Both the position numbers and the translations under genes were made by a program. Under the pieces are notes generated by a model. It did not search any database, was not told the origin of the DNA, and saw only the letters and a program-made list of their open reading frames with translations. 64,000 nt of DNA from Corallococcus silvisoli. GTDB lineage: Bacteria; Myxococcota; Myxococcia; Myxococcales; Myxococcaceae. Location of the stretch: NCBI RefSeq assembly GCF_009909145.1, contig NZ_JAAAPJ010000017.1, positions 1 through 64,000 of the forward strand. The letters are read 5' to 3'. How positions within the stretch are numbered: the stretch's first letter is position 1; each line of letters opens with the position of its first letter. This document shows positions 49,516 through 58,865 of this stretch, one piece after another.

Positions 49516-51849
49516 GTGGAGAGTCCCAGCGCGAGCTTCGACCCGGTGGCCGCCGGAGCCCTCTCCGAGGCGCATTCCCGGCTGCTCCTGGAGACGCTGG
49601 TGGCCAGCACGCCCGTGGGCCTCGCCGTGGTGGACCTGGAGCTGCGCTTCATCCAGGTGAACGAAGCCCTGGCCTCCATCAACGGCGTTCCGCGCGCCGC
49701 CCACCTGGGCCGCAAGGTGCAGGAGGTCCTCCCCGAGCTGTGGCCCACGCTGCGCCCCCAGTATCAGCGCGTCATGGACGGAGGGGGACCGCAGACGCTG
49801 GAGATCAGCGGCATGACGCCCAAGGAGGTGGGCGTGGAGCGGCACTTCCTCGTCAGCTACTACCCGGTGCGCACCGCCACGGGCGTGCTGCTGGGCACGG
49901 GCGTCATCGTGGTGGAGGTCACCGAACAGCGGAAGGCCCACGACGCGCTCCGCGACAGCGAGCAGCGCTACCGCTCGCTGGTGGAGGCCATGGCGCAGCC
50001 GGTGTGGACCACCAACGCCCGGGGCGAAGTGGTGGACCCCGCTCCGCGCTGGCTGGCCTACACGGGCCAGACGCACGCGGAGCACCTGGGCCTGGGCTGG
50101 CTCGCCGCCATCCACCCCGACGACCGCAAGCGCGTGGTGCGCGGCTGGGTGGAGTCCCTGCGCACGCGCACCTCGTACCGAGGGGAGTTCCGCCTGCGCT
50201 ACCACTCCGGAGGCTACCGCGACGTGGTGGGCCGGGCCGTCCCCGTCTTCGGCGACGGGGGCGCCATCCGCGAGTGGGTGTCCACGGCGGAGGACATCAC
50301 CGAGCGCAAGCAGGCCGAGGCGCAGGTGGAGACCGAGCGAGCGCGGCTCCACGCCGTGCTGACGAGCGCGCCCGCGTCCATCGCCCTCCTCTCCGGAGAA
50401 GAGCAGGTGTTCATGCTGGTGAACCCGCTCTACCGCGTGCTGTCGCGAGGGGTCGACGTGACGGGCATCTCCGTGCGGGACATCGATGAGCCCCGGGCGC
50501 GGCAGTACTCACGGATGCTGGACCTGGCCTACACCACCGGCAAGGCCCAATGGGAGACGGAGGTCCCCGTCACCTCCGACTACGGCGGCGGGGTGGATTC
50601 GACGCGGAGCTTCGACATCACCTACCAGCCGCTGCGCGACGTGCATGGCCGGGTGGACACCGTGCTGTCATTCGCCATCGACGTGACGGAGCGCGTGGAG
50701 GCCCGCAAGAAGCTGGAGGAGTGGGCCGCGTCCCTGGAGAACCAGCAGCAGTGGCTGGAGGCGGTGCTGGACAAGACACCCGTGGCCCTGCTGCTGATGG
50801 AGCCCGAGTCCGGCCGGACGCTCTTCGCGAATCAGGCGGCTCGGCAGATGGCCGGGGGCGACGTGCCGCAGGGCCTGCGCGCGGAGAGCTACACGGGCCT
50901 CCATCAATTCACGGACGAAGAGGGCCGCGAGCTGACCAGCGAGGAGATCCCTGGCGTGCGCGCGGCGCTGGGCAAACCCGTGCACGCGGAGCCGGTCGTC
51001 TGGCACACCCCCACCGGGCACTACTCCGTGCTGGTGGAGGCGGCCCCCCTGCCCGCCCAGCACGGCCACTCCGCTTCGGTGCTGCTGGCGCTCCAGGACG
51101 TGACCGAGCTTCGCAAGACGCAGGCCCAGCTCCAGCACGCGGTGTCCCTGCGGGACGAATTCCTGACGGTGGCCTCCCATGAATTGAAGACGCCGCTGAC
51201 GCCCCTGCAGCTCAAGCTCCAGGCGCTGGTGCGCGAGGCCCGGACGGCCGAGTCCCTGGAGGGGCTGAGAGCGCGCGTGGTGCGCACCGCGGAGGCCGTC
51301 TCCGGGCAGGTCCGGAAGATGACCACGCTCATCAATGACCTGCTGGAAGTGACGCAGCTCACGGGTCCCTCCGCGCCGCTGCGGCTGGAGGCGGTGGACC
51401 TGGCCACCGTGGTCCATGCGGTGGCGGAGCGCTTCAAGGCCCAGGCGGCGAAGGCGGGCTGCCAGCTCGTCATCAAAGCCCCCTCCGGAATGGTAGGCCA
51501 TTGGGACCGGCACCGGCTGGAGCAGGTGACGAGCAGCCTCGTCTCCAACGCGCTGAAGTACGGCCCGGGCCGCCCGGTGACGCTCAAGGTGGAAAGGATC
51601 CGGGGACGGGCGCGGCTGAGCGTGAAGGACGAAGGCATTGGCATCGCGCCAGGAAGCCTCCAGAACATCTTCGAGAAATTCACCCGGGCCGTCTCCACGC
51701 GACATTACGGCGGACTGGGATTGGGCCTCTTCATCACGCGACAGATTGTCGAAGCCCACCAGGGCACCCTGCGCGCGGAGAGCGAGCCGGGCCAGGGGGC
51801 GACCTTCATCGTCGAGCTGCCCCTGGCCCGGCTCGCTCCAGCCCCCTGA
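49516..51849 (+). CDS. multi-PAS hybrid-less sensor histidine kinase
   Basis: About four PAS domains (roughly residues 25-145, 145-275, 280-400 and 410-540) are followed by a HisKA domain with VASHELKTPLTPLQLKLQALVREA (phospho-His in SHELKTP) and an HATPase domain with VSNALKYGPGRPV (N box), DEGIGIAPGSLQNIFEKF (G1/F) and GGLGLGLFITRQI (G2). There is no membrane segment and no receiver domain, so it is probably a cytoplasmic sensor acting on a response regulator encoded elsewhere. The GTG start at 49516 follows an AGGAGG site; a longer frame from 49444 lacks one. No ligand is suggested by sequence. Confidence 0.9.
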   Translation: MESPSASFDPVAAGALSEAHSRLLLETLVASTPVGLAVVDLELRFIQVNEALASINGVPRAAHLGRKVQEVLPELWPTLRPQYQRVMDGGGPQTLEISGMTPKEVGVERHFLVSYYPVRTATGVLLGTGVIVVEVTEQRKAHDALRDSEQRYRSLVEAMAQPVWTTNARGEVVDPAPRWLAYTGQTHAEHLGLGWLAAIHPDDRKRVVRGWVESLRTRTSYRGEFRLRYHSGGYRDVVGRAVPVFGDGGAIREWVSTAEDITERKQAEAQVETERARLHAVLTSAPASIALLSGEEQVFMLVNPLYRVLSRGVDVTGISVRDIDEPRARQYSRMLDLAYTTGKAQWETEVPVTSDYGGGVDSTRSFDITYQPLRDVHGRVDTVLSFAIDVTERVEARKKLEEWAASLENQQQWLEAVLDKTPVALLLMEPESGRTLFANQAARQMAGGDVPQGLRAESYTGLHQFTDEEGRELTSEEIPGVRAALGKPVHAEPVVWHTPTGHYSVLVEAAPLPAQHGHSASVLLALQDVTELRKTQAQLQHAVSLRDEFLTVASHELKTPLTPLQLKLQALVREARTAESLEGLRARVVRTAEAVSGQVRKMTTLINDLLEVTQLTGPSAPLRLEAVDLATVVHAVAERFKAQAAKAGCQLVIKAPSGMVGHWDRHRLEQVTSSLVSNALKYGPGRPVTLKVERIRGRARLSVKDEGIGIAPGSLQNIFEKFTRAVSTRHYGGLGLGLFITRQIVEAHQGTLRAESEPGQGATFIVELPLARLAPAP

Positions 51850-52057
51850 GACAAACAAGCGAAACAAGGTCGCGAAGCCCCTCCGCCGCCAGAACACCAG
51901 GACCCGCTGAGTTGGCAACCCCACGCATCAGGGCCGCTTCGACCCATTCCCTGCTCATCCGATACAGCCGCCACGGCTATGTTTCGAGACGCTGTCTGGG
52001 TATCATGAGGCTCGTGGAGCGCGTCCCGCCGGAAGCGGCCGGCGCGCCATCATTCCC

Positions 52058-53092
52058 ATGCCCAGATCCCTGCCCGCGCACGGCGCTGTCTTCGCGCTCC
52101 TGTTGAGCGCCCTGCCCGCCGGGGCACAGACCGCCCTGCCCGGCTTCGACCTGGAACACCTGGAGATCAACCCAGGACGGGGAACGGTGGTGATGCGCAA
52201 CGGCGAGCTGCGGGTTCCCGGCGGATTGAGCGTCGGGCTCGTGGGCCAGTATCAACAACTGCCGCTCGTGCTCCTCAATGGCGAGCGCCGTCTGGAGGCC
52301 GTGCGCAATCGCACGTCGGCCATCCTCGCGGGCAGCTATGGCGTGCTGCCGTGGCTGGAGGTGGGCGCGCAGGTGCCCGTCGTGCTGTGGCAGCGCGGCG
52401 ACGACCCCGGTCCCCTGGGCGTCACGCCCCTGGCCTCCCAGGGGCTGGGCACCCCGGAGGTGCAGGCGCGCATGGGCCTGTTGTCCCGGCGCGACGAGCA
52501 CCCCCTGGACCTGTCCCTGGATCTGGGCGTGGGCCTTCCCGTTGGCAGCACGGCGGTGCTGGGCCGCGACCGGGGCCTGCGCGTGCGGGCCCTGACCGCC
52601 ATGGGCACGCAGGTGGGCTTCCTGCGGCCGACGCTGGAGGCCGGCGTGCTGCTGCGCTCGCGCAACCCGCTCTCCGCGCCGGGCGCCACCGGACAGGCCC
52701 TGGAGGTCCGCCTGGGCGCGGGGGTGACGACGGCCGGCCAGGGGCTGCGCGGCGAGCTGGCCGTGAAGGCCGCCTTCGCGGGGGACATGACCCAGCCCGC
52801 GGTGGAGATCCTGGGCGGCGGCCACTTCCCGCTCTCCGACGGCCTGGAGCTGCATGCGCTCGCGGGCCCCGGCCTGGGACGCTCGCCCGGGACCCCCGTC
52901 GCCCGCGTGCTCCTGGGCGTGTCGTTCCGCCAGGAGCCTCCCCCCCGGATGGAGACGCTCCCGGAGCCCGTGCCCCAGCTGCGGCTGGAGGAGTTCCAGA
53001 CGCGGCCGGAGCGCACGCCGGATTCGCGCGTGGAGCCAGTGCCCACCCGCGAGCTGCTTCCCCCCGAGCCCGCGCCCACGTCTCCGCCATGA
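52058..53092 (+). CDS. secreted outer-membrane beta-barrel-like protein, T6SS-associated
   Basis: A signal peptide (AVFALLLSALPAGAQT) leads into about 260 residues of alternating strands (YGVLPWLEVGAQVPVVLWQ, LDLSLDLGVGLPVG, GFLRPTLEAGVLLRS) typical of outer-membrane barrels like the N-terminal part of myxobacterial OmpA-type proteins. A Pro/Glu-rich tail replaces an OmpA peptidoglycan domain. Its stop overlaps the start of the AMP-ligase-like gene, and the PAAR-like gene follows, so the three form one operon convergent with the T6SS core. It may support the envelope side of the machine; that is inferred from position. Confidence 0.55.
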   Translation: MPRSLPAHGAVFALLLSALPAGAQTALPGFDLEHLEINPGRGTVVMRNGELRVPGGLSVGLVGQYQQLPLVLLNGERRLEAVRNRTSAILAGSYGVLPWLEVGAQVPVVLWQRGDDPGPLGVTPLASQGLGTPEVQARMGLLSRRDEHPLDLSLDLGVGLPVGSTAVLGRDRGLRVRALTAMGTQVGFLRPTLEAGVLLRSRNPLSAPGATGQALEVRLGAGVTTAGQGLRGELAVKAAFAGDMTQPAVEILGGGHFPLSDGLELHALAGPGLGRSPGTPVARVLLGVSFRQEPPPRMETLPEPVPQLRLEEFQTRPERTPDSRVEPVPTRELLPPEPAPTSPP

Positions 53093-54768
53093 CCTTCGAG
53101 CCGCGCACCGTCCTCGCCGCGTTCGACGGCACCACGCCGCCTCCGGACACCGTGCCCGGATGGCTCCCGCGGAGCTGGGAGGACCCAGACGGGTTCGCCG
53201 CCGCGCTCGCCCCCCTCCACGTCGGCCGGAGCCCTCCCTTCAAGAGCCGCGCGGGCCAGCACCACGACTTCTTCCACGACCTGGTGGGACGCCACGCCAC
53301 CACGGACCGCATCGCGCTGCGGACCTACTCGCGCGTGCAGGGCTGGCGCACGCTGAGCTACCGCCAGCTCCACGAACAGGCCACGCGGCGGGCCACCGCC
53401 TGGGCGGGCCTGGGCGTGAAGCCAGGCGCGAAGCTGTGCCTGCTGCTGCACCCCGGCCCGGAGCTGATGGTGTCGCTCTGCGCCGCGCTGGGCCTGGGCG
53501 CATGCGTGAGCCTGCTGCCGCCCGGCGCACGCGCCTTCATCGCCCGCCGGCTGGAGACGCTGGAGCCGCAGCACGTCGCCGCGGAGCCGCATCAGGCGCC
53601 GCTCCTGGGCAAGTACGCGGCGCAGCTGCTGCCGCTCCAGACCCAGGTGCCGCCCGCGCTGCTGTCGTACACGTACAAGCCCGCGGAGCCGGTGGGCCTG
53701 CTGTTCTCCCCTCTGGCGGACCCTGGCGACGTGCCCGTGCCGCTCACCGCCGGGGACGCGTGGCGCGGAGCGCTGGTGGACGGCCTGCTCACCTTCGGCC
53801 TGTCCCCCGGCGAGCACCTGGCCGCGCCGGGCTTCCACCCGCTCCAGCACCTGCCCGCGCTGTACTTCACCACGCTCCTCAGGGGCGCGACGTACCTGCA
53901 CGTGGAGCCCGCGGACCTGGAGGTCTCCCCCGCGCTCCTCACCGAACACCCGGTGCGCGCGCTGGGCCTCACGCCCGCCGTGCGCGACCTGGTGGCCCGC
54001 GCCCGCCTGCCGCTCAAGAACGTGGGTTTGTGGTTCCGCGATCCGCAGGCCCCGTTCGACTTCCTGGCGTGGCGCGACGGACTCAAGGCCTGCGGCCTGT
54101 CGGGCGTGCCCGGCGGCAACGTGTCCGTGGACGCGACCTGGGGCGGCGCGGTGCTGTGCTCCCACCGGCGCGTGGGCGACGTGCACACGGACGCCGCGCC
54201 CGCGCCCGGACGGCCCTGGGCGCTGCGCGACTTCACCGGCAGCGGCCAGGACGCCGCGGGCGACGCGGGCCTCTTCACGCCCCTGCCGGACGACGGACGT
54301 CCGCCCGCGCACGTCGTCCTCGCCCGCGTCCGGGGCCAGTACCACTACGCCGGCGCGCGAGAGCCTCGGCGGGAGGGCCGGATCTTCCCCTTCGCGGAGG
54401 TGGCCCAGGTGCTGCGCGAGGGGCCGGGCCCCCGGCTGGACGCGGTGGGGCTCGCCCTGCCGATGAGCGGCATGGCCGGCGCGTACCGGGGCGTGCTGCT
54501 GGTGTTCACGGGTGACCTGCCGCCGGGCGTGGAGGTGGGCGACGCGGACGTGCGCCGCCGCATCGAACAGGCCCTGGGCCCGGACGCCCTGCCCGACCGC
54601 ATCGAGCGCTTCCCGCTCCACGCGCGGCGCGTCGAGGGCCCGCGGGACGGGCCGGTGGACGAGGACTGGTGCCGCACGCAGTACCTCACGGGCGCCCTGC
54701 GGCTGAAGTCGAGGGACCCCTTGTTCCTGGCGCTCACCACGCTGCGCGCCCGGGTGGAGACACGCTGA
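53089..54768 (+). CDS. AMP-ligase-like (ANL) protein lacking the ATP loop, T6SS-associated
   Basis: Residues about 80-150 resemble the N-terminus of adenylate-forming enzymes (GWRTLSYRQLHEQATRRATAWAGLGVKPGAKLCLLLHPGPELMVSLCAALGLGACVSLLPP), and the C-terminal end (ALPDRIERFPLHARRVEGPRDGPVDEDWCR) recalls their small lid domain. But the (S/T)SG(S/T)TGxPK loop is missing: the corresponding zone reads GLLFSPLADPGDVPVPLTAGDAW. The later YGxTE-type motif is also unrecognisable. It is therefore likely an inactive relative used as a structural or adaptor protein. It sits between the barrel-like and PAAR-like genes with overlapping starts. The role in secretion is unknown. Confidence 0.65.
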   Translation: MTFEPRTVLAAFDGTTPPPDTVPGWLPRSWEDPDGFAAALAPLHVGRSPPFKSRAGQHHDFFHDLVGRHATTDRIALRTYSRVQGWRTLSYRQLHEQATRRATAWAGLGVKPGAKLCLLLHPGPELMVSLCAALGLGACVSLLPPGARAFIARRLETLEPQHVAAEPHQAPLLGKYAAQLLPLQTQVPPALLSYTYKPAEPVGLLFSPLADPGDVPVPLTAGDAWRGALVDGLLTFGLSPGEHLAAPGFHPLQHLPALYFTTLLRGATYLHVEPADLEVSPALLTEHPVRALGLTPAVRDLVARARLPLKNVGLWFRDPQAPFDFLAWRDGLKACGLSGVPGGNVSVDATWGGAVLCSHRRVGDVHTDAAPAPGRPWALRDFTGSGQDAAGDAGLFTPLPDDGRPPAHVVLARVRGQYHYAGAREPRREGRIFPFAEVAQVLREGPGPRLDAVGLALPMSGMAGAYRGVLLVFTGDLPPGVEVGDADVRRRIEQALGPDALPDRIERFPLHARRVEGPRDGPVDEDWCRTQYLTGALRLKSRDPLFLALTTLRARVETR

Positions 54769-55154
54769 TGGGAACCCAGGTCGCGTCCGGAGCAGCCCTC
54801 CAATGCAGCTTCGGCGCCGCGCCGTCGGCGCTGTCGGTGCTGCCCGTCAACATGGTCAACGCCACCGCGTCCGCGGGCACGGTGATGGACAACGTCCCCG
54901 CCATGAACGTGCCGCCCTTCGGCATGTGTCAGTCGCCGAGCAACCCCACCGTGGCGCTCGCGACCGCCGCGGCGATGGGCGTGCTCACGCCCATGCCGTG
55001 CCTGCCCGTCATCGTGTCCCCCTGGCTCCCCGGCTCGCCCGTGGTGTTCATCAAGGGCAAGCCCGCGCTCACCGACAAGTCCATCTGCAACTGCGCCTGG
55101 GGCGGCGTCATCAAGATCAACGTGCCCGGCCAGATGAAGGCCCAGGTGAAGTGA
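54768..55154 (+). CDS. DUF4280 PAAR-like spike-tip protein
   Basis: The opening VASGAALQCSFGAAPSALSVLP is the DUF4280 signature, a PAAR-like family that caps the VgrG spike of type VI secretion systems and contractile machines. Further PAAR-like turns with Cys/Gly/Pro are visible (NVPPFGMCQSPSNPTVA, LTPMPCLPVI, DKSICNCAWGGVIKI). The 128-residue length leaves no toxin domain, so it would sharpen the tip or carry a separate effector. The ATG overlaps the preceding stop. It converges with tssF 10 bases later. Confidence 0.85.
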   Translation: MGTQVASGAALQCSFGAAPSALSVLPVNMVNATASAGTVMDNVPAMNVPPFGMCQSPSNPTVALATAAAMGVLTPMPCLPVIVSPWLPGSPVVFIKGKPALTDKSICNCAWGGVIKINVPGQMKAQVK

Positions 55155-55164
55155 CGCGCCAGCC

Positions 55165-56832
55165 TCAAGCGCGCGGCGTGTAGCGCAGCGGCGCCTCGCG
55201 CTGGGGCAGCCGCACCTCCAGCTCCACCACGTCCTCCGCGCTCCAGCACGCGAGCAGCTCCACCAGCCGGCCGCACAGCAGATCCACCAGCGGCAGCAGC
55301 GACGCGTCCATGGGCCCGAAGCCCATCTGGTACACGTACTTGAAGCCCGCGGCGCTCCGGGCGAAGGGCTTGGGCTTCACGCTCACTTCCGTCAGGGACG
55401 GCAGCAGCTCCCGGAAGTAGCGCTGCGTGCGCACGCCCAGCACCTCCAGGACGAACAGCAGGTCGTCCCGCCCCATGAACCGCTGCGTGCGCAGCGCCAG
55501 CAGCTGCAACAGCGACTGCTGGCCGTGCTCCACCGGGTTGTCGCCGCCGGGGGCCACCGTGCCCACCAGGCTCCACGGCACCCCCTCCAGGAAGCGGTCC
55601 GCCAGCACGGGCCGGTAGCCCCGGGCGTCGAAGCGCGGCGGCAGCGGCTGATGCCACAGCCCGTCCACGCCCAGCCGCACCGGCCGCACGAACGCGTCCG
55701 GCATCTCCACCGCCAGCCACGCGGTGCGCGCCAGCCCCTGGCCTTCGTGCTCCAGCTCGTAGGTGTCCGCGCCCCCGGAGATGGCCCCGGGCCGCAGCGG
55801 CACCATGCCCTTCGCGCCCATCTGGTACACGCCCACCGCCGTGTTCAGCCGGTAGCCTCCCGATGGATCCGGGTGCTGCACCGCGTGGCGCTCCTTCGTG
55901 CCGTCATGCTCCACCGGCGTCGCCATGGCGCGCTGGAGGTTCACCACCGGCACCGCGTGCGCCACGAACGAGTCCGGGCCCAGCACCAGCTCCGACGGCC
56001 AGCGCCCCGTCAGGCGCAGGCACAGGGTGAAGCCCTGCCAGTTGCGCGGCGCGGGCGGGATGCGGGCCTCCAGGAACAGCTCCTGCTGGGGGAAGTGCAG
56101 CAGCTGCCGCAGCCGCTGGAGCGGGTGCTCGGAGGGCTCGCCCTCCGCGGGCACGGGCGGGGGCGCGCCAAAGCGCACCGGCCCCTCGTGCGCGTCGAAG
56201 GGCTTCACCTCGTGCTCCACCGCCCCGTCGTCGAAGCACACCGTCGCCGACCGGACGGAGGTCTTCAACTGGAAGAACACCGCCAGCGCGGCCCGGAAGT
56301 CGTTGAGGTGGTTGATGTGCAGGCGCACCACGCCGGGCGAGTCGTTGCGCGGAAAGCCGCCCTCGAAGACGAGCCGCAGCAGCGCGCCGTCATCCCCCTG
56401 GCGCTCCAGCCGCGCCTGCGTGAGCCGGACCGGCAACAGCCGCAGCGGCGTGAGCGTGCGCAGCGTGAGCGGCCCGGTGGGCCCGCCGCCCTCCCCCGGG
56501 TTGAGCAGGAAGGGCGTGCCCCGGGGCAGCTCCGCGGCGTCCACGAAGCGCGCATCCGGCTCCGCGCGCACCATGGCCATCGCGGGCACCGGATTCAGCA
56601 GGTAGGCGAAGTGCTGCTGGAACAGCCGCAGCGTGCTCTTCTCCAGCGCCCGCTGGCCCGCGCGGCGCGTGCGCGCGGTGAACAGCGCCATCGCCTCGGT
56701 GAGCCGCCGCACGTCCGCGTCCTCGCCGTCCAGCGGCGCGGTGGGGTGCAGGGCCGTGTAGCCCAGGCGGAACTTCTCCAGCGCCTGAAGCTCCTCCAGG
56801 AACGACGCATAGAGCGCTTCGTCCATCCGCAT
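55165..56832 (-). CDS. tssF: type VI secretion baseplate protein TssF
   Basis: TssF (VasA/ImpG) forms the baseplate wedge with TssE, TssG and TssK. The start (YASFLEELQALEKFRLGYTALHPTAPLDGEDADVRRLTEAM) has the family's N-terminal pattern, including Asp-Val-x-Arg-Leu, and FVAHAVPVVNLQRAMATPVEHDG in the middle is its best conserved block. At 555 residues the size is normal, although the C-terminal part is more divergent. It lies 3 bases behind the VgrG-like gene and closes the minus-strand cluster. Confidence 0.85.
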   Translation of the reverse strand: MRMDEALYASFLEELQALEKFRLGYTALHPTAPLDGEDADVRRLTEAMALFTARTRRAGQRALEKSTLRLFQQHFAYLLNPVPAMAMVRAEPDARFVDAAELPRGTPFLLNPGEGGGPTGPLTLRTLTPLRLLPVRLTQARLERQGDDGALLRLVFEGGFPRNDSPGVVRLHINHLNDFRAALAVFFQLKTSVRSATVCFDDGAVEHEVKPFDAHEGPVRFGAPPPVPAEGEPSEHPLQRLRQLLHFPQQELFLEARIPPAPRNWQGFTLCLRLTGRWPSELVLGPDSFVAHAVPVVNLQRAMATPVEHDGTKERHAVQHPDPSGGYRLNTAVGVYQMGAKGMVPLRPGAISGGADTYELEHEGQGLARTAWLAVEMPDAFVRPVRLGVDGLWHQPLPPRFDARGYRPVLADRFLEGVPWSLVGTVAPGGDNPVEHGQQSLLQLLALRTQRFMGRDDLLFVLEVLGVRTQRYFRELLPSLTEVSVKPKPFARSAAGFKYVYQMGFGPMDASLLPLVDLLCGRLVELLACWSAEDVVELEVRLPQREAPLRYTPRA

Positions 56833-56835
56833 GGG

Positions 56836-58470
56836 CTATTCCTTCTCCTGGACGCGCAGGAACATCCGGCCCTCGGCCACTTCGATGAGCTGGGTGTCCT
56901 TCTCCTGCGTGCGCTGGATGCGCAGCAGCGGCTTGGAGTCCTGGTACAGGTGCTGGACGGACGTCTCGCTCTTGTCCGTCTTGCCCAGGAGCAGGTGGTT
57001 GCCCTGGGACTCCTTGGGGAGCCTCGCGCCCGGGCGCCACTCCAGGAAGCGATCCAGGCGCGCGTCCTGGAAGTTCAGCGCCACCAGCATCCGCGTCGTC
57101 TTGTCCGCGGGGAAGTAGAAGTGCCCGGGCTGCTGGTGCGGCTCATAGGGGACGCGCACCTCCGCGTCCCACAGCGGCAGCTTCACCCGGTACGACTCCA
57201 GCGACGTCTCCTCGTCCTGGCGCACCTGGTAGGTGCGCTCCTCCTCCTTGCCCTCCTCGCTGACCACCCGCCCCTCCGCGAAGAAGGGCCAGCGCGGCAC
57301 GCGGAAGCGGGGGCGCCGGAAGGTCGGGTCCGCCGCCTCCTCCAGCGCCCCGGTGAGCGACATCCGGTAGACGTTGAACACGCCGTCCGGCGCCGCCTCC
57401 GCCTCCGCCTCCACCGCGCGCGCCTCCAGCGAGAGCGTGTGGAGGCGGTACTGCTTGCCGTGCGTCGCGAAGCCCTTGCTCCAGTCAGGCCCCAGTGTGT
57501 AGAGCCCGTTGAGCACCAGCGCCACGCGCGGGTAGCGCGCGAAGGTGAGCCGCACCTCCGGCCCTTCCGGACGCACGCGCTTCGTCTCCAGCGACACCTG
57601 GTCCGTGAGCGTGCCCTCCAGCGTGGAGGTCAACAGGCGCTCGGTGAGGACGCCGGAGATCGCGTCCGCGTTCTCCACCGCCTTGCGCGGCGTGCCGGCG
57701 TCCACGTAGCTGTTGAGCACCGACAGCGCGTCGCGACGGGGCTCCGGGTAGCGCAGGTCCACCTGCTTCACCTCGTCGCGCGCCAGCGCCAGCGCCTCGC
57801 CGCCCTCGGGCTTCGCGTCCGCGAGCGTGTACTTGCCCGTCGCCGGGTCCAGGAAGAGGCCCGCGTCGCGCCGCGCCTGCACCCAGTGCAGGAAGTCGAG
57901 GAAGCTGGCCCCGCCGTCCTCGTCCGCGCCCAGCCCCAGCGCGTGCAAGGGATGCTTCGTCTTCGCCGACTCCCACTCGCAGGCCACGTCCAGCCCCTTG
58001 GGCGTGTTCGCCTGGATGACCTCCTGGAGCGACTTGTCCACCCACACGCCGCTGGGGAAGTGGCGGCGCCACAGCATCGCCGCGGGGTCCACCAGCCGGA
58101 TGCGGTAGCGCCGCTGCATCACGGGGGCGTCCTTCACGTTCGCCAGGGTGCGCTCGCGCACGTGGCGCGCCTCCACCCGCCCCACGAACTTCAGGGGCTT
58201 CGCCTCCGGCCCGTCGCGCCCCTCCGCCTTCGCCCCGTAGCGGCGCTCGATGCTCAGCGTCGCCGTCAGGGGCTTGGAGTCGGTGAAAGGGGTGAACAGC
58301 GTGTCCTCGTCCGCGCTCTCACGGCTCCGCACCCACCACTCCACCCGCGCCTCGAAGCCGTGCGACCACGCCTTCACCGACAGGCGCTTGAGGCTGCCCG
58401 CGGGGATGGAGAAGTCCTTGTCCCCCGCCTTGAGCTCCAGCGACACCTTCAGCGGCTCCGTGAACTTCAT
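56836..58470 (-). CDS. VgrG/gp27-like spike-hub protein
   Basis: The first 300 residues look like the hub part of VgrG/phage gpD: YRIRLVDPAAMLWRRHFPSGVWVDKSLQEVIQANTPKGLDV, GGASFLDFLHWVQARRDAGLFLD and LARDEVKQVDLRYPEPRRDALSVLNSYV. This stretch normally forms the two barrel domains that sit on the Hcp tube. The C-terminal half contains strand-rich segments (GHFYFPADKTTRMLVALNFQDARLDRFLEW) that may be the OB and needle part, but I cannot show the repetitive beta-helix typical of VgrG. It overlaps tssE by 4 bases. Spike-hub role is likely, exact class uncertain. Confidence 0.6.
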   Translation of the reverse strand: MKFTEPLKVSLELKAGDKDFSIPAGSLKRLSVKAWSHGFEARVEWWVRSRESADEDTLFTPFTDSKPLTATLSIERRYGAKAEGRDGPEAKPLKFVGRVEARHVRERTLANVKDAPVMQRRYRIRLVDPAAMLWRRHFPSGVWVDKSLQEVIQANTPKGLDVACEWESAKTKHPLHALGLGADEDGGASFLDFLHWVQARRDAGLFLDPATGKYTLADAKPEGGEALALARDEVKQVDLRYPEPRRDALSVLNSYVDAGTPRKAVENADAISGVLTERLLTSTLEGTLTDQVSLETKRVRPEGPEVRLTFARYPRVALVLNGLYTLGPDWSKGFATHGKQYRLHTLSLEARAVEAEAEAAPDGVFNVYRMSLTGALEEAADPTFRRPRFRVPRWPFFAEGRVVSEEGKEEERTYQVRQDEETSLESYRVKLPLWDAEVRVPYEPHQQPGHFYFPADKTTRMLVALNFQDARLDRFLEWRPGARLPKESQGNHLLLGKTDKSETSVQHLYQDSKPLLRIQRTQEKDTQLIEVAEGRMFLRVQEKE

Positions 58471-58853
58471 GCCTCGTCCTCCCGTGGCGCCGCGTCAGCA
58501 GGCCGCTCGCGCAGCCGGCGCGACGCGGGATCCAGCAGCAGGTCCACCGGCTCCCCGGTGTCCCGCAGCACCAGGTGCACCACCAGCCCGGGCGCGCCCT
58601 CGGTCTGCGCCGGGTCCTCGTCGATCTCCAGCACCTCCACGCGCGGCTCGTAGCGCGACAGCGTCTCCCGGATCTCCGCGCCCAGGCCCGCCAGCCGCTC
58701 CGCGTCCGAGCGGAAGCCCGTCTCCGTGAGGCCGAAGCCGGGCAGCACGGACGCCGCGCCCAGCTTGGCCTGGAGCAGGTGGCCCAGGTTGCGCAGCACC
58801 GCCTCGCGCGGCGTCTCCGTCACCCCCAGGAACTTCCGGTGCAGAAAGCCCAT
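58467..58853 (-). CDS. tssE: type VI secretion baseplate protein TssE (gp25-like)
   Basis: The 128-residue product is a gp25-like lysozyme-related baseplate protein: EAVLRNLGHLLQAKLGAASVLPGFGLTE at the front is the characteristic segment, followed by LSRYEPRVEVLEIDEDPAQ, matching the conserved YEPRL/V motif. It joins sheath and baseplate. Its stop overlaps the VgrG-like start and it begins 12 bases after tssG, so it belongs to the same operon. Confidence 0.88.
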   Translation of the reverse strand: MGFLHRKFLGVTETPREAVLRNLGHLLQAKLGAASVLPGFGLTETGFRSDAERLAGLGAEIRETLSRYEPRVEVLEIDEDPAQTEGAPGLVVHLVLRDTGEPVDLLLDPASRRLRERPADAAPREDEA

Positions 58854-58865
58854 GGTCCGTCCCCC

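Noticed and set aside
55525..58653. A 1042-codon open frame on the plus strand
   Set aside because: It is the antisense shadow of tssF, the VgrG-like gene and tssE. Its translation is Arg/His/Leu/Val-rich with no motifs, as expected of GC-rich opposite frames.
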